Shown: positions 9,309-18,002 of the stretch, one piece after another | How the letters are laid out: every line of letters begins with the position of its first letter | Position numbering within the stretch: position 1 is the first letter of the stretch | Source of the DNA: Heliomarina baculiformis | GTDB taxonomy: Bacteria > Pseudomonadota > Alphaproteobacteria > Rhodobacterales > Rhodobacteraceae | NCBI RefSeq assembly: GCF_019966545.1 | Contig: NZ_JAIMIC010000001.1 | Coordinates: 434,001-498,000, forward strand | Direction: 5' to 3' | Length of the DNA stretch: 64,000 bases | Notes under the pieces: model-generated | The model's input: the letters and a program-made list of their open reading frames with translations, nothing else | Told to the model about the DNA's origin: nothing | Databases searched by the model: none | Made by a program: the position numbers and the translations under genes

Positions 9309-9367
9309 CTGACATTTTCGCCCACTTTTGTCAATTGACACCCTGACACTTATAGTCCATTTTGTCA
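9309..9367. promoter_or_regulatory. Intergenic operator region with TGTCA/TGACA repeats and iorA promoter
   Basis: Five copies of TGACA or TGTCA lie in about 60 bases, including the perfect 12-base palindrome TGTCAATTGACA at 9329-9340. A plus-strand promoter can be read as TTGTCA (9328-9333), 17 bases, TATAGT (9351-9356), directly under the palindrome. This fits a TetR operator that blocks iorAB transcription; the assignment is inference. Confidence 0.55.
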
Positions 9368-9409
9368 AAAGCGAACGTATCGAAGCCAATGCAAAGGATA
9401 CAAGCAGCC

Positions 9410-9874
9410 ATGTCCACTTCTCTCAAGATCAACGGTAAGACACATGATGTCGACCTGCCAGAGGATGTTCCCCTGCTCTGGGTCCTGCGCGACGAAATCG
9501 GCCTGACCGGCACGAAATACGGCTGCGGCGTCGCGGCCTGCGGTGCCTGCACCGTGCACATCGGCGAAACCGCCGTACGCAGTTGTCAGGTCGCGCTCGG
9601 CGATGTCTGGGACGATGTCACCACCATCGAAGGTCTGGGCACGCCTGAAACAATGGCCGTGATCCAAGCCGCGTGGGTCGAAAATCAGGTCGCGCAATGC
9701 GGCTACTGCCAATCGGGTCAGATCATGCAGGCCGCCGCTCTTCTCACCGAGAATGACTCACCCTCGGATGAGGACATCGACCTTGCCATGCAGGGCAACC
9801 TCTGCCGCTGTGGCACCTATCCCCGCATCCGGGCGGCGATCCACACCGCCTCTGCCAAGATGAAGGAGGTCTAG
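9410..9874 (+). CDS. iorA: Isoquinoline 1-oxidoreductase-type alpha subunit, [2Fe-2S] protein
   Basis: Small electron-transfer subunit of a xanthine-dehydrogenase-family molybdenum hydroxylase, 154 residues. The N-terminal plant-type ferredoxin domain carries Cys39, Cys44, Cys47 and Cys59 ([14 protein letters not shown]). The C-terminal domain carries the second cluster ligands Cys97, Cys100, Cys132 and Cys134 ([16 protein letters not shown]). Electrons flow from the molybdenum site of IorB through these clusters. ATG at 9410 starts directly before the ferredoxin domain; a longer frame from 9362 would run into the promoter region. The stop lies 3 bases before iorB. No FAD subunit is encoded, consistent with the two-subunit isoquinoline oxidoreductase and aldehyde dehydrogenase group that uses a cytochrome or other acceptor. 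Confidence 0.9.
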   Translation: MSTSLKINGKTHDVDLPEDVPLLWVLRDEIGLTGTKYGCGVAACGACTVHIGETAVRSCQVALGDVWDDVTTIEGLGTPETMAVIQAAWVENQVAQCGYCQSGQIMQAAALLTENDSPSDEDIDLAMQGNLCRCGTYPRIRAAIHTASAKMKEV

Positions 9875-9877
9875 CCT

Positions 9878-12118
9878 ATGTCGCGCATCGGTAAAATCGC
9901 CCGCCGCTCCTTTCTCATCGGGTCTGTGGCTATCGTCGGCGGCGTCGCTTTCGGCGCCTACAAGATCAACCAGCCCGCGCCGAACCCGCTGAAACCCGAA
10001 TCCGGCCAGACCGCGCTGAACCCGTTCATCCTGATCGATGCCCAGGGCGTCACCCTGATCGCCCCACGGGCCGAGATGGGCCAGGGCGTGCACACCACCT
10101 GGGCGGCGCTCATCGCGGAGGAATTGGACGTGGCGCTGGAAGACGTGCGCGTGCTTCACGGCCCGGCGGGCAAGGCCTATTACAACTCGGCAATGCTGGG
10201 CGAAGCCCTGCCCGGCAAGGGCTATGACACTTCGGCCTTCCTCCACAGCGTAGGCGGCGCGCTTGGCCGTATCGGCCGTCTGGTCGACCTCCAACTGACC
10301 GGTGGTTCAAGCTCCATGAAGGACGGGTTCGTGCGGATGCGTGAAACCGGTGCCGCCGCTCGTGAAACCCTGAAACAGGCCGCCGCGACCCGGCTTGGCC
10401 TGTCCCGCGATGAACTAAAGACCGAGAACGGCATTGTGATCGCTCCCGACGGCAGCCGCTTTACCTATAGTGAGCTGGCCGAAGACGCCGCCGGAATTAC
10501 GCCCCCGGACGTGACCCTGCGTGACCCGAGCGAGTGGCGTTACCTCGGCAAATCGACGCCTCGCATCGATGTGGTCGGCAAATCAACCGGGACGGCGCAG
10601 TTCGGCATCGACACCCGCCTTCCGGGGATGAAATTCGCAGCCCTGCGCGCCAATCCACGCCTTGGCGGCGGCATGAAAGGGTTCGACGCCAGCGCCGCCG
10701 AAACCATGCCCGGTGTCGAAAAGGTCGTCGACCTCGGCGATGCCGTCGCTGTTGTCGCGAAGAACACGTGGCTCGCGCAGCAGGCGCTCGATATGGTCGA
10801 GATCGACTGGGAAGACGCGCCCTACCCGCCCGAGACCGATCAGCTCTTTGACGCCATCGCGCGCAGCTTTGACGAAAAACCCAACTCCGCCATGCGCGAT
10901 GACGGCGATGCGGAAACTCTGCCCGACGGTGCCAACGAACTGACCGCTGAATACCGCGTGCCCTACCTTGCCCACGCCACGATGGAGCCGATGAACGCGA
11001 CCGCATTGCATGATGGTATCGCGCTTGACGTCTGGTGCGGCAATCAGGACCCGATTTTTCAGCAGAAGAAATGCGCCGAACTGGCCGGGATCGAACAGGA
11101 AAACGTCCGCATCCACACAACCCTAATGGGCGGCGGCTTCGGACGCCGGGCCGAGCTCGACTTTGCCTCCTACGCGACGCTCCTTGCCACGCAGATGAAG
11201 GGCACGCCGGTTCAGCTCACATGGTCGCGTGAAGAAGACATGCGTCACGATTTCTATCGCCCCGGTGCCATCGGTCGTTTCCGCGGCGCGGTAAAGGATG
11301 GCCGCGCAGTGCTGCTTGACGGTCAGATCGCGGCGCAGTCGGTGATGGGCCAGTCGCTGAAGCGCTATGCGGGCATTTCGCCAATGGGACCGGACAAGGT
11401 GCATGTCGAGGGTGCATTCAACCAGCCCTATGGCATCCCGAACTACCGCATTCGCGGCTATCTGACCGATCTCGCCGTACCGGTCGGATCATGGCGCTCG
11501 GTCGGGAATTCGCACAACGCCTTTTTCCACGAAACCTTCATCGACGAACTGGCCCATGCCGCCGGTCGCGACCCGCTTGATTTCCGCATCGAGCTGGCAC
11601 AGGGCGTGCACGCGCCGTCCGTCGGCTGCCTCGAAGCGGTGCGCGAAATGTCGGGCTGGACTGGCAAGACACCCGATGGGGTCGGACGTGGCGTCGCCTT
11701 TACCTATAGTTTCGGCACCCCCGTCGCCGAGGTCATCGAAGTCGTGGACGAAGACGGCACCATTCGCATCCGCAAAGCCTGGATCGCTTGTGATGTTGGC
11801 ACCGCGCTTGATCCGTCGATCATCAAAGCACAGATGGAAAGCGGGCTGATCTACGGTCTCTCCGCCGCCTGCTTTGGTGAGATCACTTTTGCCGGTGGCG
11901 AGGTCGAACAGTTCAATTTTCCGGACTACGACGCGCTGCGCCTGCATAACACGCCGGAAATCGAAACCCGCATTCTGGAAACCAACCCCTATCTGGGCGG
12001 GGTCGGAGAACCGGGAACGCCCCCGTCGATGCCTGCGCTCGGGAATGCCTTGTTCGACCTTACAGGCAAACGGGCGCGCTCCCTGCCCCTGTCGAAGGAA
12101 TTCGACCTTCTGGCCTGA
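9878..12118 (+). CDS. iorB: Isoquinoline 1-oxidoreductase-type beta subunit, molybdopterin-binding
   Basis: Catalytic molybdenum subunit, 746 residues, partner of the upstream 2Fe-2S protein. The N-terminus IARRSFLIGSVAIVGGVAF is a twin-arginine-type signal or membrane anchor, so the complex is probably exported folded to the periplasm. The body carries the molybdopterin cytosine dinucleotide-binding signatures of the family: GAEMGQG-like PRAEMGQGVHT near residue 65, GGGFGRRAELD near the middle and GGVGEPGTPPSMPALGNAL near the C-terminus, the last containing the glutamate expected to act as catalytic base. Family members hydroxylate N-heteroaromatics or oxidise aldehydes. The true substrate is unknown. 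The gene follows iorA by 3 bases with AAGGAGG as ribosome site. Confidence 0.9.
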   Translation: MSRIGKIARRSFLIGSVAIVGGVAFGAYKINQPAPNPLKPESGQTALNPFILIDAQGVTLIAPRAEMGQGVHTTWAALIAEELDVALEDVRVLHGPAGKAYYNSAMLGEALPGKGYDTSAFLHSVGGALGRIGRLVDLQLTGGSSSMKDGFVRMRETGAAARETLKQAAATRLGLSRDELKTENGIVIAPDGSRFTYSELAEDAAGITPPDVTLRDPSEWRYLGKSTPRIDVVGKSTGTAQFGIDTRLPGMKFAALRANPRLGGGMKGFDASAAETMPGVEKVVDLGDAVAVVAKNTWLAQQALDMVEIDWEDAPYPPETDQLFDAIARSFDEKPNSAMRDDGDAETLPDGANELTAEYRVPYLAHATMEPMNATALHDGIALDVWCGNQDPIFQQKKCAELAGIEQENVRIHTTLMGGGFGRRAELDFASYATLLATQMKGTPVQLTWSREEDMRHDFYRPGAIGRFRGAVKDGRAVLLDGQIAAQSVMGQSLKRYAGISPMGPDKVHVEGAFNQPYGIPNYRIRGYLTDLAVPVGSWRSVGNSHNAFFHETFIDELAHAAGRDPLDFRIELAQGVHAPSVGCLEAVREMSGWTGKTPDGVGRGVAFTYSFGTPVAEVIEVVDEDGTIRIRKAWIACDVGTALDPSIIKAQMESGLIYGLSAACFGEITFAGGEVEQFNFPDYDALRLHNTPEIETRILETNPYLGGVGEPGTPPSMPALGNALFDLTGKRARSLPLSKEFDLLA

Positions 12119-12138
12119 CACTCGGGCGGGTCTGAAGG

Positions 12139-12975
12139 TCAGCCCAGTTCCATTGTCGCAATAGCCTGCAGGCTGGCGCCGCTTTGCGGGGCCGTGCCGC
12201 GATACATGCGGGCCGTTTCGAATCCGGGTTCGAACCCCAGTTCGACAAGCAGGGCGGCGAATGCCGTACTCTGCGTCGGCAGATCGATGATGACACGTTC
12301 CCCGGGCACGGCCACCATCGCCGCGCGCGCAAGAGCAAGGCCGCGCGCCGCGTCAGGGGCGATGATCGGACCAAGCTTGACGCCGTCTCGGCATTTTCTC
12401 GCGGTAACAAAGCCGATGTTGCTGTCGCCTTCGCACAGTACAAGCGTTTTCCGAGAACGATCGGGCGCGCACCAGACCGTCAGAAAGGTGTCTCTTGCGT
12501 ACCCGTTCGCCGCGAAGTCGAGCGCGGCGATTGCTTCGGCATCGTCGGTCCGGGCCGAGCGCACCAGTCTCGAGGCTCTGGCCGTCAACCGCCCCTCGTA
12601 GCGCGTCGTTGCACCGCTGCGCTGAAACCCGGACCGGGCATAATTCGCCTCTTGCGCCGCGACGCCATCAAGCCCGACAACACGCTCGCCTGCGTGTATC
12701 AGGGCATGTTCCCAGAGCGCGAAAGCGATCCCCTTGCCGCGATGCTCGGGCAAGCAGAGGTACAACCCAAGAAAGGCGAAATCATCCGAATGGTTCACCA
12801 CTGAAAGCGCAGCGACGGGCCGCCCCTCTTTATCGGCAACAAAGAACCCGTCAGGGTCGGTCGCATAAAATGCTGTCGCATCGCCAAGACCGGGGTTCCA
12901 GCCCTCCGCCGCCGCCCAGTTCAATATCTCTGGCATTTCCTCGGCGAATGCGGTGCGCAGGAGGAAACCACTCAT
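12139..12975 (-). CDS. GNAT family N-acetyltransferase
   Basis: Acetyl-CoA-dependent acyltransferase of 278 residues with two parts. Residues about 1-130 form a standard GNAT fold, including the acetyl-CoA loop region LPEHRGKGIAFALWEHAL. Residues about 135-278 form a second, more divergent acetyltransferase-like domain (FAANGYARDTFLTVW onward) seen in YitH-like proteins. The substrate cannot be told. The start overlaps the stop of the GntR gene by 4 bases (ATGA), so the two form a coupled operon and the enzyme is probably controlled by that regulator. Confidence 0.85.
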   Translation of the reverse strand: MSGFLLRTAFAEEMPEILNWAAAEGWNPGLGDATAFYATDPDGFFVADKEGRPVAALSVVNHSDDFAFLGLYLCLPEHRGKGIAFALWEHALIHAGERVVGLDGVAAQEANYARSGFQRSGATTRYEGRLTARASRLVRSARTDDAEAIAALDFAANGYARDTFLTVWCAPDRSRKTLVLCEGDSNIGFVTARKCRDGVKLGPIIAPDAARGLALARAAMVAVPGERVIIDLPTQSTAFAALLVELGFEPGFETARMYRGTAPQSGASLQAIATMELG

Positions 12976-13658
12976 TTCGCAAGCGCCTCTTTCAGCGTGC
13001 CCGGTATGGAACTGCTGTTGCGCAGGTCCAGCGAGGTCACCAGATCGAGCAGGTGGTTTTTCATCAGCTCTTCGGCAAGTTCCGCGTCGCGATCCACAAA
13101 GGCTGAGATCAGCGCATGATGCGCCTGGCTTTCGCAGAGCGCGGCACGACGCTGCCAGTAAAGCGCGATGATCAACGAAGACCGCGACACCAGTTCCGAG
13201 ATCATCGTTTCTATGGTGGACTGGTCCGCCATGCGGGCGATCTCGATGTGAAACCGTCCCGACAGATAAAGCGCGCGCCCGCTCTCTCCGGCATCCAGCG
13301 CCGCATGTTCAGCGTCGATATGCGCCTGAAGCGCGCGGATATTGTCATCGGTCATCCGTTTGCAGGCAGAATGCGCAGTCCGGGGTTCCAAAAGCGAGCG
13401 CGCCTCAAAGACCTCCCGCGCTTCACGCACGGTCGGCTGCGCAACAAAGGCGCCCCGGTTGCGCTTGTGCTGTACCAGATGGCGATGACCAAGGCTTTGC
13501 AGGGCAGCGCGTACAGTGGTCCGGCTGATGCCATAGACCTCGCCCAGTTCGTCCTCGCCCAGTTTCGTACCTGGCGGCAGACGGTGTTCGTGGATCGCCC
13601 GCTCTAGATCCGCCGCCACCGCATCGGCTGTTCCCGGCTTTGATTGCAACTCGTTCAT
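12972..13658 (-). CDS. GntR family transcriptional regulator, FCD (FadR-like) subfamily
   Basis: DNA-binding regulator of 228 residues. Residues about 10-75 form a winged helix (PPGTKLGEDELGEVYGISRTTVRAALQSL). Residues about 85-220 form the helical FCD effector-binding domain, which in this family binds small carboxylates, often through a metal held by Asp and His residues. It is divergent from the PotABCD-like importer and co-transcribed with the GNAT gene. A perfect palindrome at 13741-13752 lies between the divergent operons and is the likely operator. The expected role is substrate-responsive control of the importer and its associated enzymes. Confidence 0.92.
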   Translation of the reverse strand: MNELQSKPGTADAVAADLERAIHEHRLPPGTKLGEDELGEVYGISRTTVRAALQSLGHRHLVQHKRNRGAFVAQPTVREAREVFEARSLLEPRTAHSACKRMTDDNIRALQAHIDAEHAALDAGESGRALYLSGRFHIEIARMADQSTIETMISELVSRSSLIIALYWQRRAALCESQAHHALISAFVDRDAELAEELMKNHLLDLVTSLDLRNSSSIPGTLKEALAK

Positions 13659-13740
13659 AACAGTCTCCAGTCGAAGATGATTCTGCTCTCACCGCGAAAT
13701 GAGGGCAACCGCAATAGCGGGAGCAAATGTCGCCATCATA

Positions 13741-13752
13741 ATTGTATACAAT
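13741..13752. promoter_or_regulatory. Candidate GntR operator, perfect 12-bp palindrome
   Basis: ATTGTATACAAT is a perfect inverted repeat in the 239-base gap between the divergent GntR and ABC ATPase genes. TTGTATACAA-type palindromes are common targets of FCD-type GntR proteins; binding here is inferred from position and symmetry. Confidence 0.6.
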
Positions 13753-13897
13753 AAAGTTTCAAATTTCGTGCACACGATAGGCGAGAACGGTGAATACTTG
13801 TGCAGGGGCGGATTCCGCCGCGGTTTCTGCGTAATTCTTCTGACCTCCCTGCCCGTGGCACGACAAGCTGAGCGCACATCGACCGTTGGAGGCGAAC

Positions 13898-14869
13898 ATG
13901 CGCACGGGATACGATCTTGAACTGGTGCACCTGACCAAACGCTACGGCGACACCGTGGCTGTGCGCGACATCAACCATGTCTTTTCGCCGGGCAGCTATG
14001 TCTGTCTGCTGGGGCCTTCGGGCTGCGGCAAATCCTCGACGCTCCGCATGATCGCCGGACATGAAAGCGTGAGCGAGGGGTCAATCGTGCTGGATGGGTC
14101 CGACGTCTCTGGCCTATCCCCCGCCCAGCGCGGCACCGCGATGATGTTTCAGAACTACGCACTTTTCCCGCATCTTTCGGTACGCGACAACGTGGCGTTT
14201 TCGCTGCGTATGAAAGGTGTCGACCGGGAAACCCGCCATAAAAAGGCCAATGATCTGCTGGATCTCGTGCAAATGTCGGCCTTTGGTGATCGACAGCCCG
14301 CGCAGCTTTCGGGCGGCCAGCAGCAGCGCGTGGCCCTTGCCCGCGCCCTGATCACCAAGCCCAAGGTGCTGCTTCTGGACGAACCGCTGTCGGCGCTTGA
14401 CCCGTTCCTGCGCATCCAGATGCGGACCGAACTGAAAAAGCTCCAGCGCGAACTGGGCATCATCTTTATTCACGTTACCCATGGTCAGGACGAGGCGCTC
14501 GCCCTCGCCGACGAGGTCGTTGTGATGAACGATGCGGTCATCGAGCAGGCCGGCACTCCGCGCGACGTTTTCAACGCCCCGCGCACCGAATTCGTGGCCC
14601 GCTTCATGGGCGGTCACAACGTCATCTCGCTGAACGGCGGCAAGGTCGCGCTGCGGGCCGACGATGTCCGTATCGGCGAAACCGGGCTGTCGGCAACCGT
14701 CACGACGGTCGAATACCAGGGCGCGACGGTCTCGCTTCTGGCCCGGACCGAGGCCGGAGAAGAGGTATTTGCGATCCTTCCGGAAGAGTCCTTTTTCAAG
14801 GCACCAAAATCCCCGGGCGATGCGGTGACGCTTGCCTGGGACGAGCGGCGGCTGCACCGCCTCCAAGCA
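13898..14869 (+). CDS. Spermidine/putrescine-type ABC transporter ATP-binding protein (PotA-like)
   Basis: Cytoplasmic ATPase subunit of an importer, about 324 residues. It has Walker A GPSGCGKS at residues 39-46, signature LSGGQQQRVALARAL and Walker B VLLLDEPLSALD. A C-terminal TOBE-like region (residues about 245-320, NVISLNGGKVALRADDVRIG onward) follows, typical of polyamine and iron-type importers. The start is set by GGAGG 7 bases upstream of ATG at 13898. It heads a run of SBP, two permeases and a racemase-family gene, all in the same direction. The stop codon ends at about 14872. Confidence 0.93.
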
Positions 14870-14894
14870 TGATATTCAATCCAACAAGGGAAGT

Positions 14895-16166
14895 ATGAAA
14901 ATGTCCAAAATGAGATACAGCCGTCGCACGATCCTGAAAGGCGGCGTCGCGACCGCTGCCGCCACTGCCTTTCCCGCCCCAATGGTCTGGGCACAGGAAA
15001 TCAAGGACGTCACCTTGCGCCAGTTCGGCACCGGCGTGTCCAACCTGAACGACGTGGCGCAAAAGGTGAAGGAAGACCTTGGTTTCACATTGGAAATGAC
15101 CGCGCTCGATTCCGACAGCGTGACCCAGCGCGCGGCGACGCAGCCCGACAGTTTCGACATCGCCGACATCGAGTACTGGATCTGCAAGAAGGTCTGGCCG
15201 ACCGGCAACCTGCAGGCAATGGATGTCAGCAAGATCAAGAATTACGACAAGATCGTCGGCATTTTCAAATCCGGCAAGCTGACGCCCGAAAGCGAGATCG
15301 CCCAGGGCACCGCGCCGCACACCGTGGGCTTCATCCCGGAACCGGGCGCCAAGACCTTTGCGGATGAACAGACGAACTGGATGACCCTCATCCCGACGAT
15401 CTACAACGCCGACACGCTGGGCATCCGCCCCGACCTGATCGGCCGCCCCATCGATACATGGGCTGAACTGCTGAACCCGGAATTCAAGGGCAAGGCCTCG
15501 ATCCTCGACATTTCGTCGATCGGGATCATGGACATGGCGATGGTCTGTGAAGCCATGGGTGAAATCCAGTATGGCGATAAGGGCAACATGACCCGCGAAG
15601 AGATCGACAAGACATTCGCGATCTTCACCGAGGCCAAGCAGAACGGTCAGTTCCGCGCCTTCTGGAAGACCTTTGACGAATCCGTGAACCTGATGGCAAG
15701 CGGCGAAGTCGTGATCCAGTCCATGTGGTCGCCCGCGATAACGGCGGTCAAGTCGCGTGGCATTCCCTGCGTCTACCAGCCGCTGAAAGAAGGCTACCGG
15801 AGCTGGGGCGGCGGTATCGGTCTGTCCTCGTCGCTTTCAGGGATCGAACTGGACGCGGCCTATGAATACATCAACTGGTATCTCTCGGGCTGGGTCGGCG
15901 GCTACCTGATGCGCCAGGGCTATTACTCGGCCGTGCCGGAAACCTCGAAAGATTTCATGAGCGAGAATGAGTGGGGCTACTGGTTCGAAGGCAAGGAAGC
16001 CACCGATATCATCACCTCCCCCACCGGCGACAAGCTGGCGGAAGCCGGCGAGACCCGCGACGGCGGTTCCTTCGAGGAACGCATGGGCGCCGTGGCCTGC
16101 TGGAATGCGGTGATGGACGAAAACCAGTACATGGTACGCAAGTGGAACGAATTCATCGCGGCGTGA
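14895..16166 (+). CDS. Extracellular solute-binding protein (PotD-like), Tat signal
   Basis: Periplasmic binding protein of 423 residues for the PotABCD-like importer. It starts with a twin-arginine signal (SRRTILKGGVATAAATAFPA, cleavage likely after WAQ), so it is probably exported already folded. The mature part has the two-lobe family-1 layout and features such as DIADIEYWICKKVWP and AASGE-like LMASGEVVIQSMWSPAI. The ligand-binding residues do not identify a substrate; related proteins bind polyamines, opines or thiamine-like compounds. ATG at 14895 follows AAGGGAAG. A strong hairpin and a dispersed repeat box lie between this gene and the first permease. Confidence 0.92.
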   Translation: MKMSKMRYSRRTILKGGVATAAATAFPAPMVWAQEIKDVTLRQFGTGVSNLNDVAQKVKEDLGFTLEMTALDSDSVTQRAATQPDSFDIADIEYWICKKVWPTGNLQAMDVSKIKNYDKIVGIFKSGKLTPESEIAQGTAPHTVGFIPEPGAKTFADEQTNWMTLIPTIYNADTLGIRPDLIGRPIDTWAELLNPEFKGKASILDISSIGIMDMAMVCEAMGEIQYGDKGNMTREEIDKTFAIFTEAKQNGQFRAFWKTFDESVNLMASGEVVIQSMWSPAITAVKSRGIPCVYQPLKEGYRSWGGGIGLSSSLSGIELDAAYEYINWYLSGWVGGYLMRQGYYSAVPETSKDFMSENEWGYWFEGKEATDIITSPTGDKLAEAGETRDGGSFEERMGAVACWNAVMDENQYMVRKWNEFIAA

Positions 16167-16182
16167 TCGTTTTGTAGAAAAA

Positions 16183-16240
16183 GCGGGGGGCTGTCGGCCC
16201 CCCGCACCCCCCGAGAGTATTTCATGCAAGAGGAAAAGGA
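16183..16240 (+). repeat. Dispersed hairpin-plus-box intergenic element, copy 1
   Basis: A perfect 9-bp stem GCGGGGGGC/GCCCCCCGC (16183-16205, loop TGTCG) is followed by CCCCCCGAGAGTATTT and GCAAGAGGAAAAG. The same arrangement recurs at 18681-18745. In this copy the AGGAAAAGGAGG end supplies the ribosome site of the next permease. Similar boxes are familiar in Rhodobacterales intergenic regions; no function is established from this sequence. Confidence 0.65.
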
Positions 16241-16250
16241 GGCCCGTCGA

Positions 16251-17162
16251 ATGACGGAAGTCGTGCGCGAAGTGACTTTGCCGGGACCGGTTGACGCCCC
16301 GCGCCGCAAGAGCATGGGTGCCGGCCTTATCGGCTGGCTACAGGCCATGCCGCTGGTGCTGGTGCTGGTTTTCTTTTTGCTGGCCCCCATCGTGATGATC
16401 GTCATCGTCAGTTTCTGGGGAGCGACGGAATTCTCGATCTACCCGGATTTCCAGCTCGACAATTACGCCTTCCTGTTCGGGTCGGACGTGACCTACCGGG
16501 TGTTTTTCGCCACGTTCAAATATGCCGCAATCACATGGGCGCTGACCCTGGCGATCGGTTTCACCGTGGCCTATTTCCTTGCCTTTCACGTGCGCAGCCA
16601 GTCGATGCAGATCGCCCTGTTCCTGCTCTGCACGATCCCGTTCTGGACCTCGAATATCATCCGGATGATTTCATGGATTCCGTTTCTCGGGCGTAATGGC
16701 ATCGCCAACTCGACGTTGATCGAATGGGGGCTGATCGAGCAGCCGCTGGAATGGCTGCTGTATTCAGATTTTTCGGTTATCCTTGCCTTTGTGCATCTCT
16801 ATACGCTGTTCATGGTGGTGCCGATCTTTAACACGACGATGCGGATCGACCCGGTCTTGCTGGAAGCGGCGCGCGACAACGGGGCGAGCGGGTTCCAGAG
16901 CCTCGTGCATGTGATCCTGCCACTGACCAAGCCCGGTATCATGATCGGCACGATTTTCGTGGTGACTCTGGTGATGGGCGATTTCATCACGGTGCGGTTC
17001 ATGTCCGGTTCGCAACGGGCCAATGTGGGCCGGTTGATTTCCAACGATATCAGCTTGCTGCAGTACCCGTCGGCGGCGGCCACGGCGGTGATCCTGCTGA
17101 TCACCGTGCTGATGGTGATCGGGATCCTGCTGCGCTTTGTGAATATCCGGAAGGAGCTTTAG
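16251..17162 (+). CDS. ABC transporter permease (PotB-like)
   Basis: First membrane subunit of the importer, 303 residues, with about six hydrophobic segments beginning with LVLVLVFFLLAPIVMIVIVS. The conserved permease loop reads LLEAARDNGASGFQSLVHVILPLTKPG in pieces, the coupling helix that meets the ATPase. ATG at 16251 is selected because GGAGG lies 8 bases upstream; an ATG at 16224 is in frame but lies inside the repeat box and has no ribosome site. Spacing to the next permease is 3 bases. Confidence 0.92.
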   Translation: MTEVVREVTLPGPVDAPRRKSMGAGLIGWLQAMPLVLVLVFFLLAPIVMIVIVSFWGATEFSIYPDFQLDNYAFLFGSDVTYRVFFATFKYAAITWALTLAIGFTVAYFLAFHVRSQSMQIALFLLCTIPFWTSNIIRMISWIPFLGRNGIANSTLIEWGLIEQPLEWLLYSDFSVILAFVHLYTLFMVVPIFNTTMRIDPVLLEAARDNGASGFQSLVHVILPLTKPGIMIGTIFVVTLVMGDFITVRFMSGSQRANVGRLISNDISLLQYPSAAATAVILLITVLMVIGILLRFVNIRKEL

Positions 17163-17165
17163 GTC

Positions 17166-18002
17166 ATGGAAAAGCGTCAGCTGAGTTTCTGGTTCCTTGC
17201 CGCGTTTTTCGTCCTTTTCGTTCTGTTTCTTTACGGGCCGACGATCACCATTGCGATCCTCAGCTTCCAGGGACCTCAGGGCGGACTGACGTTCCCGATG
17301 CGCGGGGTTTCGTTCCACTGGTTCCGCGACCTGTTCCAGGAACAGGCGGTGGGCGATATATGGGGGGCGTTCCGGCGCAGTCTTCTGCTTGGGCTGATGG
17401 TCATGGTGACGACGGTGGTCGTGTCGGTGATGGCAGGGCTGGCCTTTCGCAAACGTTTTTACGGCTCGGGGCTGCTGTTCTACGTCGCGATCACCTCGCT
17501 GGTGATCCCGTCGATCCTGATTTCGCTCGGGATCGGGCTGATCTTCAACCAGCTAGGGTTGCGCGTGCACTGGGCGACGAGCGGTTTCGGGGCCCAGTTG
17601 ACATGGACCCTGCCCTTTGGGCTTTTGATCATGTTCGCGGTGTTCAACCGGTTCGACAAGAGTTTCGAGGAAGCGGCCCGGGATCAGGGCGCGACCGCCT
17701 GGCAGACGATCCGGCACGTGGTGCTGCCGATCATCGCGCCCTCGCTTATCGGGGTGGCACTGTTCGGGTTCACGCTGTCTTATGATGAATTCGCGCGGAC
17801 GCTGCTGACGTCGGGGAGCTACAATACCCTGCCGCTGGAAGTTTTCGGCATGACCACAAACGTGACCTCACCGGTGATCTATGCGCTGGGGACGCTGACG
17901 ACGCTGTTTTCCTTTGCCATCATCGGGATCTTTCTGATCAGCGCCTGGGTGATGGGCAAGCGGCGGGCGCGGTTTGGATCGGACGCGGGCAAGGGTGTCT
18001 GA
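17166..18002 (+). CDS. ABC transporter permease (PotC-like)
   Basis: Second membrane subunit of the importer, 278 residues. About six hydrophobic segments are present, and the coupling loop reads FEEAARDQGATAWQTIRHVV with the usual LPIIAPSLIG after it. A TLLTSG segment near residue 215 is typical of PotC-type subunits. It begins just after the previous permease and its stop overlaps the racemase-family start by one base (TGATG), indicating a single polycistronic message that couples uptake to metabolism. Confidence 0.92.
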   Translation: MEKRQLSFWFLAAFFVLFVLFLYGPTITIAILSFQGPQGGLTFPMRGVSFHWFRDLFQEQAVGDIWGAFRRSLLLGLMVMVTTVVVSVMAGLAFRKRFYGSGLLFYVAITSLVIPSILISLGIGLIFNQLGLRVHWATSGFGAQLTWTLPFGLLIMFAVFNRFDKSFEEAARDQGATAWQTIRHVVLPIIAPSLIGVALFGFTLSYDEFARTLLTSGSYNTLPLEVFGMTTNVTSPVIYALGTLTTLFSFAIIGIFLISAWVMGKRRARFGSDAGKGV

